Source: JAXDAY01 sp034679345
GTDB taxonomy: Bacteria > Eisenbacteria > RBG-16-71-46 > CAIMUX01 > VGJL01
Reading direction: 5' to 3'
DNA length: 64,000 bases
NCBI GenBank assembly: GCA_034679345.1
Contig: JAXDAY010000022.1
Coordinates: 1 to 64,000, forward strand
Position 1 is the first letter of the stretch. Each line of letters opens with the position of its first letter. Below, piece by piece: positions 53,067-60,420 of the stretch. The notes beneath the pieces were generated by a model that saw only the letters and a list, made by a program, of their open reading frames with translations, did no database searches and had not been told where the DNA came from. A program made the position numbers and the translations under genes.

Positions 53067-53684
53067 CTACTGCCCGGAGCGGGGGAGCAGGCCTTGGGAC
53101 CTCATCCAGTCGCTCACTTCGCGCATTCGCTTCCGGTACTCGTGGGGAGGTTCGAATGGAACCGGCCCCGACTCCCGCGCGGCGGAGAGGCACTCATCCG
53201 CGTCCTTTGGAAAGCCGTTGTCGCCGTAGTGCGATACCGTCTCGGCCGCCAGGCGGGCGCGGATGACGAGAACCGAGTAGTTGCGGCCGTCGAGGAAGAG
53301 ATAGGCGAGCGTCCGGCCGTAAGGGTCCTTGGTCGTCGAGCGGAGGATCTCGACCTCTTCCGCGACTGCGAAGGCTCCCATGGCGAAGGCGGCCGCCTCA
53401 CGCCCGAAGGGTTGGTCGTAGGGGATGTTGTGGCCGACATGCCGCGTCTCGGGGCAATCGATTCCGAGGATCCTCACTGTTTCGCGCTCCCCCTCGGGCC
53501 AGTCGATTGTCACGGTGTCGCCGTCGTCCACTTCGATCCGCTCGGCGGGCACGGCGACCCTCGTTCCCGCCGGCCTTTCCTGGGCTTCCCGCTTCTGCGC
53601 CCACGAGGCGCCCGGGAGGCTGGCGGACAACGCCATGATTCCCACGGCGCAAGCGAGGACCGATCGAGGGATGCGCAGAGTCAT
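53067..53684 (-). CDS. secreted thermonuclease (SNase-like)
   Basis: 205 residues with a signal peptide (VLACAVGIMALSASLPGASWA). The staphylococcal nuclease fold shows VDDGDTVTIDW, VRILGIDCPET (catalytic Arg and Asp) and DPYGRTLAYLFLDG (second catalytic Arg). It is a probable Ca2+-dependent exported nuclease. The ATG at 53684 follows GGAGGA. It lies 53 bases upstream of the choice-of-anchor L gene and 46 bases downstream of the hemerythrin gene, all on the minus strand. Confidence 0.92.
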   Translation of the reverse strand: MTLRIPRSVLACAVGIMALSASLPGASWAQKREAQERPAGTRVAVPAERIEVDDGDTVTIDWPEGERETVRILGIDCPETRHVGHNIPYDQPFGREAAAFAMGAFAVAEEVEILRSTTKDPYGRTLAYLFLDGRNYSVLVIRARLAAETVSHYGDNGFPKDADECLSAARESGPVPFEPPHEYRKRMREVSDWMRSQGLLPRSGQ

Positions 53685-53730
53685 TCGTCCTCCGTTCGGC
53701 TTCCGGGAGGATTCCGGAGCCGGGTCTGGA

Positions 53731-54186
53731 TCAATCGGGCGATCCGCCGTCACCTTCGAGGGCCAGCAAGAAGAGCTCGCGCTCGGCACGTTCGTGCTGG
53801 TCGAGAAGGGCGAAGAACTCGCTCGCTTCGACGCGCAAGGCGGCGTCCGTGCCCGGTTGCACCAGCGCCCGGGCGGTCTCGCAGAGCGCCGTCGCCTTGC
53901 CGAGCAGGATCCCGTGCTCCTGGAGCAGTTGCCGCAGACGATAGCTGGCATTGGGGAGCGTCTCGACGATTTCATCGTGAAGTCGATCCTGCTCCTCGTT
54001 GGCGAAATGAACCTCCAAGAGCGAAGCCAGGTCGGAGAGATCCTTCCTCACATCGATGATCCAGGAGCTGAATGCGGGACAGGAGCCGTCCGCGAGACGG
54101 CCCGCGAGCCTCCCCTCGATCTCGAGCAGTCGGTGATGATCCTGAAGAACATCTTCCAGAGCGGGTTTGCGTCTTGTCTCCCTCAT
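53731..54186 (-). CDS. hemerythrin-like (HHE) domain protein
   Basis: 151 residues, almost wholly helical, with HHE-type ligands: DHHRLLEIE, HFANEEQDRLHDE, LLQEHGILLG and LLDQHERAERELF. These fit a di-iron hemerythrin-like bundle for O2, NO or iron. The ATG at 54186 follows GGAGGTG. It is a separate gene from the DUF438-hemerythrin protein at 38319. Confidence 0.85.
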   Translation of the reverse strand: MRETRRKPALEDVLQDHHRLLEIEGRLAGRLADGSCPAFSSWIIDVRKDLSDLASLLEVHFANEEQDRLHDEIVETLPNASYRLRQLLQEHGILLGKATALCETARALVQPGTDAALRVEASEFFALLDQHERAERELFLLALEGDGGSPD

Positions 54187-54368
54187 CCCACCTCCTCGGA
54201 GCCGGTCGTGCCCGTTCCTCCGCCCACCTCGGGAGATTTTAGCACGCCGGAGGGATGCGGTCGCGCCAAGGGGACGCCGGACGACGCGGATCGCCGGTCG
54301 GCGCGCCTCCCCCTGGACGACCGACTTCGATGGGGGCTACCGTCACTTGGCGAAGGAGGGATCGTTCC

Positions 54369-56468
54369 GTGGAACAACGTTCCGTTCGGGTCCTCGACAC
54401 CCTGTTCCAGATCGAGTGGGGCCGGATTGCGGCGCAGGCCAACGGCGCAGTTCTCGTCCGCCAGGGTGACACCGTGGTCATGGCGGCCGTCGTCGCGGCC
54501 GAGGAGGCGCGCCCGGGCGGCGACTTCTTCCCCCTCACCGTCGAATACCGGGAGCGCTTCTCCGCGGTAGGCCGTTTTCCCGGCGGTTACAGGAAGCGGG
54601 AAGGCGCCGCCTCCGAGCACGAGATTCTCGCCAGCCGGCTGATCGATCGGTCGATCCGCCCGCTCTTCCCCGAATCGTATCGATGCGAGGTCCAAGCGAT
54701 GGTGACCGTCCTCGCCTGCGAGCCGGGCGGCGATCCCTCGGTCCTGGGGATTCTCGCGGCGTCGGCGGCGCTTCAGCTCTCGGACATTCCATGGAACGGA
54801 CCGGCGGCGCCGGTTCGTCTGGGCCGCGCGGCGGAGGGGGGATGGCTCGTCTATCCCGGGCCGGGAGAACGCGCGAGCTCGAAGATCGACCTCGTCCTGA
54901 GCTTCACGCCCGAGGGGCTCGTCATGGCTGAGGGGGCAGCGAAGGAGATCGCCGAAGAGGACCTCATCGAAGGCCTCGAGTACGCGGAAAGAGCGGCCCA
55001 CCCCCTCGTGGCCGCGCTTCAGGAGATCCGGTCTGCGGGGAAGGCGAAGCGGGAGCCGGCGCGGGAAGTCGGCGACTCGGCTTTGATCGACGCGGCGCGC
55101 CGCGCCGCGGAGAAGATCATCGCGCAGGCGGCCGGGACTGCGGTGAAGCAGGAGCGCCGCGCCCTCCTGCGTTCCGCGCGCGAGGCGGCGCTCGCGGCTG
55201 TTCTCACGGACTTCCCCGGGCGCGAGTCGGAGACCGACCAGGCTCTGGAGTCGATTGCTTACGAGGTTTTCCGCGGAACGATCCTCGAATCGGGAAGACG
55301 CGCCGACGGACGAGGCCCAAGCGAGATCCGTCCGATCCATTGCGAGGTCGGCTGGCTTCCCCGCGTCCACGGTTCGGCGCTCTTCACGCGAGGCGAGACG
55401 CAGGCGATGGCGGTCTGCACCTTGGGCACCGGGCGCGACGAGCAGGAGATCGAGGACCTCTCCGGCGTGCGCCGGGAGGCGTTTCATCTCTTCTACCGGT
55501 TTCCGCCGTACTCGGTGGGGGAGGTCCGACCGCTGCGGGGTCCCGGTCGACGGGAGATCGGCCATGGCCATCTCGCACGGCGGGCCCTCGCCGGAGTTCT
55601 CCCGACCCCGGAGATCTTCCCCTACACGATCAAGCTCGAGTCGGAAATCACCTCCTCGAACGGTTCATCCAGCATGGCGACCGTCTGCGGGGGGTGTCTC
55701 GCCCTGATGGACGCGGGCGTGCCGATCGCGCGGCCCGTCGCCGGGATCGCGATGGGATTGATACGCGAGGAAGAGCGGGTAGCGATTCTCTCGGACATTC
55801 TCGGAGACGAGGATCACCTGGGCGACATGGATTTCAAGGTCGCGGGGAGCGATGCGGGGATCACGGCGGTGCAGCTCGACAACAAGATCGGCGCGGTTCC
55901 GCTCCGCCTGCTCCGCGACGCGCTCGCGCAGGCGCGGGAAGGAAGGATTCACATCCTCGGCAAGATGCGCGCGGCCCTCGCGAAGCCACGCGCCGACCTC
56001 TCGCCTCACGCCCCCCGGGTGGACACACTCCGGATCGGCGTCCACCGGATCCGCGATCTGATCGGCCCCGGAGGGCGAGTCATCCAGGATCTCCAGGCCG
56101 ACTCCGGCAGCAAGATCGACGTCTCGGACGACGGGCTCGTCCGCGTCTACGCGCCCGACGTGGCCTCCCTGCAACAAACGATGCGACGCGTGCGCGATCT
56201 CACGGGAGAGCCGGAGGTGGGGCGGATTTACCGGGGCGTGGTCACGGGAGTCAAGGACTTCGGCGTCTTCGTGCGACTCTTCCAGGGGATCGAGGGGCTG
56301 GTGCACGCGACGGAGCTCGCGGCCGGACCCGTCCGCGATGCTTCGCAGATCGCGTCGGAGGGGGACGAGATGGTGGTCAAGGTGCTCGGCGTCGATGGTC
56401 AGGGGAAGATCCGGCTGTCGAGGAAGCAGGCGCTGGGAGTGGCGGAGAGCGAGATCGCGAACGCCTGA
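54369..56468 (+). CDS. pnp: polyribonucleotide nucleotidyltransferase (PNPase)
   Basis: 699 residues with all domains: first RNase PH core (to about 210), helical linker, second core (about 310-540), KH (IRDLIGPGGRVIQDL) and S1 (KDFGVFVRLFQGIEGLVHATE). It degrades RNA 3' to 5' with phosphate. The active region reads VAGSDAGITAVQLDNKIG, against SRDGISALQMDIKI in E. coli; the second Asp is kept but the residue at the first Asp position is Ala, and the following IEG is changed. GTG at 54369 lies 8 bases after AAGGAGGG. The usual upstream rpsO is absent; a hemerythrin gene lies there instead. Confidence 0.95.
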   Translation: MEQRSVRVLDTLFQIEWGRIAAQANGAVLVRQGDTVVMAAVVAAEEARPGGDFFPLTVEYRERFSAVGRFPGGYRKREGAASEHEILASRLIDRSIRPLFPESYRCEVQAMVTVLACEPGGDPSVLGILAASAALQLSDIPWNGPAAPVRLGRAAEGGWLVYPGPGERASSKIDLVLSFTPEGLVMAEGAAKEIAEEDLIEGLEYAERAAHPLVAALQEIRSAGKAKREPAREVGDSALIDAARRAAEKIIAQAAGTAVKQERRALLRSAREAALAAVLTDFPGRESETDQALESIAYEVFRGTILESGRRADGRGPSEIRPIHCEVGWLPRVHGSALFTRGETQAMAVCTLGTGRDEQEIEDLSGVRREAFHLFYRFPPYSVGEVRPLRGPGRREIGHGHLARRALAGVLPTPEIFPYTIKLESEITSSNGSSSMATVCGGCLALMDAGVPIARPVAGIAMGLIREEERVAILSDILGDEDHLGDMDFKVAGSDAGITAVQLDNKIGAVPLRLLRDALAQAREGRIHILGKMRAALAKPRADLSPHAPRVDTLRIGVHRIRDLIGPGGRVIQDLQADSGSKIDVSDDGLVRVYAPDVASLQQTMRRVRDLTGEPEVGRIYRGVVTGVKDFGVFVRLFQGIEGLVHATELAAGPVRDASQIASEGDEMVVKVLGVDGQGKIRLSRKQALGVAESEIANA

Positions 56469-56487
56469 CGCTGGAAGGACGCGCCGT

Positions 56488-56994
56488 TCAGTCGCGCGAG
56501 CCCCCCCGATTCCAGAAGACGATCGCGGCGGGGGTGTGCTTCTCGATCTCAGCGGCCGCCTTGTCGGTGACCACGCAGTGCTCGCCCCGCACGTGTCCGA
56601 AGCTCTGCACGATCGCCGCGGTCCCCGTGGCAAGGCGGCGCGCGGCGAGATCGGCGAGGTCGATGAAGCTGATTCGGCCCGAGGGGACGACGAAGAAGAA
56701 ACGCCGGGCCCCGGCCGTGGCTTCGCGCATCCAACCGCCCCGAATCAGCGCGCCCAGTCTTCCCGCATGCGCCTCTTCCGCAGCGCGACGCCGCAACGCC
56801 TCCTCGCGAAGCCGATCAGAACGCCTCCGCTCCTCGATCTCTTGCCGGAGCCTTTCGTCCTCCGCGGCGCGCTCGGCCTCGAGACCCTCGCGTCCGACCT
56901 CGGCCGCGTGAAGCCTCTCCTCGTGCTTCGCCCGGCGAACCTGCTTGCTGGTGACCAACCCCGCCTTGCGGAGCTGCTCCCGAATGTCAGACAT
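56488..56994 (-). CDS. DUF2058 family protein
   Basis: 168 residues: MSDIREQLRKAGLVTSKQ at the start, a long charged coiled-coil (about 25-75, rich in Glu/Arg/Ala) and a C-terminal conserved region (FFFVVPSGRISFIDL; AAIVQSFGHVRGEHCVVTD). This is the pattern of YaiL/DUF2058 nucleoprotein-like proteins of unknown function. The ATG at 56994 overlaps the end of the DUF948-like gene by 8 bases. Confidence 0.82.
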   Translation of the reverse strand: MSDIREQLRKAGLVTSKQVRRAKHEERLHAAEVGREGLEAERAAEDERLRQEIEERRRSDRLREEALRRRAAEEAHAGRLGALIRGGWMREATAGARRFFFVVPSGRISFIDLADLAARRLATGTAAIVQSFGHVRGEHCVVTDKAAAEIEKHTPAAIVFWNRGGSRD

Positions 56995-57538
56995 CCGCGG
57001 GATCGCCCCAAGGGTCGGCTGGGGGGCGCGGCTTCCTCCGAGCGAGAGATTCGCTTCGATTCGATCGAGGCGCGACAAGGGCTTCGACTCCACGGCGCAC
57101 CCCGCTGGCCACTGCCAGGAGCGCCCGTGCCGGCTCGAGAACGGTGCGATCGAAGCCGTCGCCGATCTCCGCGATGCGGGAACGTGCGAGGTCAAGCGAA
57201 TCGGAGAGAGCCTCGACCTGCCGCTCGGCCACCTCCGTCGTCCGACGAGCAACCCGCGCCAACTCGTGCGTCTCCTGCCGGGCGAGCCCTGAGAGCTCTT
57301 CGGTGGTTTCTTTCACCCCGGCGAGAATCGCGGCCAGCTCATCGGAGGTTCTCTCTACCGCCGTTCGAAAAGCCCGCACGCCCGCCCCCATGTCCGAGAT
57401 CTCCGGCTCGATGGAGCCGAGCAATCGTTCCACCCGCTCAACCAAACGGTTGATGACGCGGTAGAGGAGGAAGAGGACGGCCACCTGCAGCGCCACACCG
57501 ATGATGATCACGACAGCAAGAACGATGCTGAGTTCCAT
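56987..57538 (-). CDS. DUF948-like membrane-anchored coiled-coil protein
   Basis: 183 residues. One N-terminal membrane helix (SIVLAVVIIIGVALQVAVLFLL), then a long helical region with heptad character (about 30-150), then an Arg/Pro tail. The layout matches DUF948/YtxG-like envelope proteins, which usually lie next to YtxH as they do here. Function unknown; in Bacillus ytxGH are general-stress genes. Confidence 0.72.
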   Translation of the reverse strand: MELSIVLAVVIIIGVALQVAVLFLLYRVINRLVERVERLLGSIEPEISDMGAGVRAFRTAVERTSDELAAILAGVKETTEELSGLARQETHELARVARRTTEVAERQVEALSDSLDLARSRIAEIGDGFDRTVLEPARALLAVASGVRRGVEALVAPRSNRSESLARRKPRPPADPWGDPADV

Positions 57539-57555
57539 CGAAGTGCTCCGGGGGC

Positions 57556-57858
57556 CTAGGACTCGCCCCGGCCACGCTCCTCGCGATAGGCGCTCTTGCC
57601 GGCCTCGATCGCGCTCGAGATCTGCTGCTTCTGGCGCTCCACGGCGCCGCGCACGGTGGAGACTCCCTCGCTGATGCGCTCGCCGGCCGAGTGTGCCGCC
57701 TCCGTGCCACGCCGGTAGGTCCTGCGCGAAGCATCGGCGATATCCCGCCGTAGCTCCTTGCCGGCCTTCGGCGCGAACAGGAGAGCCAGGGCCGCCCCAA
57801 TACCGGCTCCAATGAGGAAATAGGTCACCCGATCCGTCGAAGATCCGTGCTCACTCAT
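57556..57858 (-). CDS. YtxH domain protein
   Basis: 100 residues: a hydrophobic N-terminal segment with the YtxH signature YFLIGAGIGAALALLFAPKAGKELR, followed by an amphipathic helical tail. It is probably a small inner-membrane stress protein. The start follows AAGGAGGAC. It is the first gene of a minus-strand trio with the DUF948-like and DUF2058 genes. Confidence 0.88.
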   Translation of the reverse strand: MSEHGSSTDRVTYFLIGAGIGAALALLFAPKAGKELRRDIADASRRTYRRGTEAAHSAGERISEGVSTVRGAVERQKQQISSAIEAGKSAYREERGRGES

Positions 57859-57972
57859 GTTCGTCCTCCTTGGGTAGAACTGCTTGTCAGGTAGGCCTTT
57901 GAAGCCACGCTATACCGCCCGCCGGGGAGGGTCAAGGGTGGTCCGTCCCGCACACGTCAGGATAAGCCGCGC

Positions 57973-58000
57973 TTGACTTTAATCGTGCCTTTGATACTAT
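57973..58000 (+). promoter_or_regulatory. sigma70-type promoter of the 58164 secreted protein gene
   Basis: TTGACT (57973-57978), 16 bases, TACTAT (57995-58000): five and four of six consensus matches. Transcription would start near 58007, leaving a leader of about 157 bases. Confidence 0.6.
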
Positions 58001-58006
58001 TTTCTC

Positions 58007-58163
58007 CGGTCGCACCGATGGGGTCGATCCGGGGTCCGTGCACCCAAAAATCGACGTGTGGGCCTCGAGGAGTGCCCCGGGAGGGAGTCCAATGCGGGAT
58101 TCCCGTGTGCGAACCGACTAGTCCATGGGCTGAAGTAACCTTTACTCCGCGTAGGGAGGAGCC
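58007..58163 (+). promoter_or_regulatory. long structured 5' leader
   Basis: Most of the 305 bases between the YtxH gene and the next start. Elements seen: GTCGAT (58023-58028) pairing with ATCGAC (58050-58055) and enclosing GGGT/ACCC (58032-58035 and 58042-58045); an 8-base-pair stem GGGAGTCC/GGATTCCC (58083-58090 and 58097-58104) with loop AATGCG; and a small AGTAA/TTACT element near the ribosome site. I cannot match it to a known riboswitch class (TPP, cobalamin, SAM, glycine and c-di-GMP-I cores are not seen). Confidence 0.4.
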
Positions 58164-59150
58164 ATGCGTAACGCTTTTGCTATCGTGGTTCTGGGTCTCC
58201 TGACCCTCACGCTTCCCGCTCTCGCCGAGGTTGCCACGACGGACGGCCCTGATCACGGCCAGCCGATCGGCGGAACCTCCGTCCGTGTCGAGTGTCCCGG
58301 CACGGTCGTTTGGGATACGGGAATGTACGACGCCTTCACGCCCCCGACGGGCTGTTCCACCGCCGGGAGTGCGCAGTGCTTCGTCAACGCCATCAACGAT
58401 GGCGCGTTTCCGGTCGACGGTCGTCGGCTCGCTGACGACTTCTTCGGTCTCGGCGGCGACCCGATCACTCATGTGAAGGTCTGGGCCCGCTACAACCAGC
58501 AGGGTTACGACTATCACGCGCAGCTTCCCACCTCACTGCATGGTTTCTGCGTGAAGTTCTATTGCCCCGCTGGCGACTTCTGGTGCCCTGACGGCTCGGT
58601 CGAAGGAGAGGATGCGATCGGAGCGATCTGCTACGACGAATACTCTGACAGCTTCGTCGATGAGGAGATCCTCGAGTACCTGCCTCGCCACTTCAACCAC
58701 TGCATCGAGCTGCCGGTGCCGTTCTACGCCGACTACGGCGTGCCCTATTGGGTGAGCGTTTCCGCCGACTTCGACTTCACATCGTTCGGCGGTGGCGTGA
58801 CACAGTGGTTCTGGCGCGCGTTCGAGGGCGTTGGCAACAGCGCCTGCGAGTTCTCCTGGTGGGACACCTGGAATACTCCGAACACGAACTGGAACGCAGT
58901 CTCGGTAGCCCTGGATATGCCGTGCTGGGCCGGCTGGGACTCGGCGGTGAAGCTCTACTCGAACCCGGCTGGCGAGCCGACTGGCGCCTGCTGCTACGAG
59001 GATGGCAGCTGCGCCGTCGTGACCCGTGTCGCGTGCGATGAGGCGGGTGGTCTGTACATGGGCGACAACGTCCCGTGCGACCCGAACCCGTGCCCGACTC
59101 CGGTTCGCGAGAGCTCGACCTGGGGCCAGATCAAGGCGAACTATCGCTAA
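58164..59150 (+). CDS. secreted protein with GACC module and WG-tail
   Basis: 328 residues. Signal peptide (FAIVVLGLLTLTLPALA), then an acidic, aromatic-rich domain of about 245 residues that I do not recognise (WDTGMYDAFTPP; DDFFGLGGDPITHVKVW; PYWVSVSADFDF), probably a beta-sandwich. The C-terminal Cys-rich module GACCYEDGSC...CDPNPC is followed by SSTWGQIKANYR at the very end (59112-59147). No metal or catalytic motif is evident. The start follows AGGGAGGAG. It is probably exported and surface-associated (inference). Confidence 0.85.
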   Translation: MRNAFAIVVLGLLTLTLPALAEVATTDGPDHGQPIGGTSVRVECPGTVVWDTGMYDAFTPPTGCSTAGSAQCFVNAINDGAFPVDGRRLADDFFGLGGDPITHVKVWARYNQQGYDYHAQLPTSLHGFCVKFYCPAGDFWCPDGSVEGEDAIGAICYDEYSDSFVDEEILEYLPRHFNHCIELPVPFYADYGVPYWVSVSADFDFTSFGGGVTQWFWRAFEGVGNSACEFSWWDTWNTPNTNWNAVSVALDMPCWAGWDSAVKLYSNPAGEPTGACCYEDGSCAVVTRVACDEAGGLYMGDNVPCDPNPCPTPVRESSTWGQIKANYR

Positions 59151-59217
59151 TCGATTCAGCCATTGTCCGGTAAGTCAGCCTGGACCCGGGGCTTGCAGAG
59201 CCCCGGGTCCCCTTTTT
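58983..59217 (+). repeat. duplicated 3' block, copy 1 (module, tail and terminator)
   Basis: This stretch encodes the GACC module and WG-tail and ends in a terminator. It resembles 60188-60420 in order, in length, and in short identical blocks such as GGCGCCTGCTGC and the terminator arms ACCCGGGGC/GCCCCGGGT. The upstream parts of the two genes are not alike. Confidence 0.55.
59182..59217 (+). terminator. strong intrinsic terminator
   Basis: GGACCCGGGGCT (59182-59193) and AGCCCCGGGTCC (59199-59210) form a perfect 12-base-pair stem with a 5-base loop, followed by CC and a run of five T (59213-59217). It lies 32 bases after the stop at 59150. Confidence 0.9.
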
Positions 59218-59272
59218 CGGTCTGCCCGAATCGCGGAGCTCGAGGGGCGCCTTTCGGCCGGCCTCCAGCGGA

Positions 59273-59310
59273 TTTCAAGCGTTGAAACCGGCACGCCGCC
59301 GCGCTATTCT
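59273..59310 (+). promoter_or_regulatory. promoter with inverted repeat over the -35 element
   Basis: TTGAAA (59282-59287), 17 bases, TATTCT (59305-59310). The -35 hexamer is the right arm of a perfect inverted repeat TTTCAA-GCG-TTGAAA (59273-59287), a likely repressor or activator site for the following secreted-protein gene. Confidence 0.55.
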
Positions 59311-59355
59311 CTTTGCGCGACAAGGGGGGCCGTCTCCAAGGCGGCAGCCAGGGGG

Positions 59356-59383
59356 CTCATGTGTGGCGCGCCACAACCATGAG
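59356..59383 (+). promoter_or_regulatory. leader hairpin with nested palindrome
   Basis: CTCATG (59356-59361) pairs with CATGAG (59378-59383) around the perfect palindrome TGTGGCGCGCCACA (59362-59375). It ends 27 bases before the ATG at 59411, just upstream of the ribosome site. It could stabilise the mRNA or be a protein-binding site. Confidence 0.5.
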
Positions 59384-59410
59384 AGAGCCAGGATCAAAGG
59401 AGGTCAATCC

Positions 59411-60355
59411 ATGACACTTAGGCTAGTGATCGTAGTACTGGTTGGCGCACTGGCCGTCGGGACGGCGGCGGCCCAATACTCCTCCGACTTCGAAGGGCTC
59501 ATCGCAGATCCCAACGGCGTCATCCTGACCGGCCAGGACGCCTACTACCTGCCCGCCGGGAGCATCGACTTCAAAGCCTACACCTACACCTCGAACGTCC
59601 TCACCGTTCCGGAGAATCCCGAGGGCGGAAGCCAGTTCATCGCTGGAACATCGGAGCCAAACGCTCTCTACGCGCGCGCGCAGCGCGACTTCTCGACCTT
59701 TGACTGGTTCTGGAGGTTCGAGTACGACGTCTGCGGTCTATATCATCTGACTCCGCCGGCGACGAACAACCTCGGCAGCTTCTCGCTTCGAGTCGACGAT
59801 GTGAACAACACCTACATCAACCTGCTCTACTTCCCGGATGTCAACAACCCAACTACGTTCCATGTCAGCTACATCGCCTACGACGCTGGCGGCGTGGCGT
59901 TCACGAGTCCCGGCCTGACCCCAGGACCGCAGTGGGAGAACCTCCCGCTCTGGACGTGGTTCCATGTCTGGACCGACGTGGACTACGCCACCAACAAGAT
60001 CGTGAGCGTCGGCATGCGCAATATCGAAACCGGTGAGCAGTGGGCCACCGAGCCTGTCGAGTGGTACATGTACGGCGGAGCCGGCGGCGCTCCGAACACC
60101 CCCGTCGCATTCCGGTTCTTTGCCGGTGGCGCGAACGGCGGCAACACCGTCGCATGGGACAACACGCGGCTCGAGCCGATCTTCCCGGGCGCCTGCTGCC
60201 TGCCCGACGGCACGTGCCTCTACATCGAGGAGATCGCGTGCGCGGAACAGGGCGGTGAGTGGCTTGGACCCGAGTCGGTCTGCGATCCGAATCCGTGCGA
60301 GGGGACGCCCACAGAGGAGAGCACCTGGGGGAGGATCAAGGCGAGCTTCCGCTAG
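59411..60355 (+). CDS. secreted protein with GACC module and WG-tail (second copy)
   Basis: 314 residues. Signal peptide (LVIVVLVGALAVGTAAAQ), then a beta-rich domain of about 230 residues (SSDFEGLIADPNGVIL; SFSLRVDDVNNTYINLLYF; FRFFAGGANGGNTVAWDNT) that resembles a lectin-like jelly roll; I cannot name the family. A GACCLPDGTC...CDPNPC module follows, ending ESTWGRIKASFR (60317-60352). The ribosome site AAAGGAGGT is near perfect, suggesting strong expression. It shares its 3' third with the gene upstream but not its N-terminal domain. Confidence 0.85.
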   Translation: MTLRLVIVVLVGALAVGTAAAQYSSDFEGLIADPNGVILTGQDAYYLPAGSIDFKAYTYTSNVLTVPENPEGGSQFIAGTSEPNALYARAQRDFSTFDWFWRFEYDVCGLYHLTPPATNNLGSFSLRVDDVNNTYINLLYFPDVNNPTTFHVSYIAYDAGGVAFTSPGLTPGPQWENLPLWTWFHVWTDVDYATNKIVSVGMRNIETGEQWATEPVEWYMYGGAGGAPNTPVAFRFFAGGANGGNTVAWDNTRLEPIFPGACCLPDGTCLYIEEIACAEQGGEWLGPESVCDPNPCEGTPTEESTWGRIKASFR

Positions 60356-60420
60356 GCGAGATCCGGCGGCTTCTCAGTCGGTCAGTCCAGACCCGGGGCG
60401 CCAGGAGCCCCGGGTCTTTT
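60188..60420 (+). repeat. duplicated 3' block, copy 2 (module, tail and terminator)
   Basis: Counterpart of 58983-59217: GACC module, WG-tail and a terminator with nearly the same stem sequence. The shared block looks like a cassette joined to two different N-terminal domains. Confidence 0.55.
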
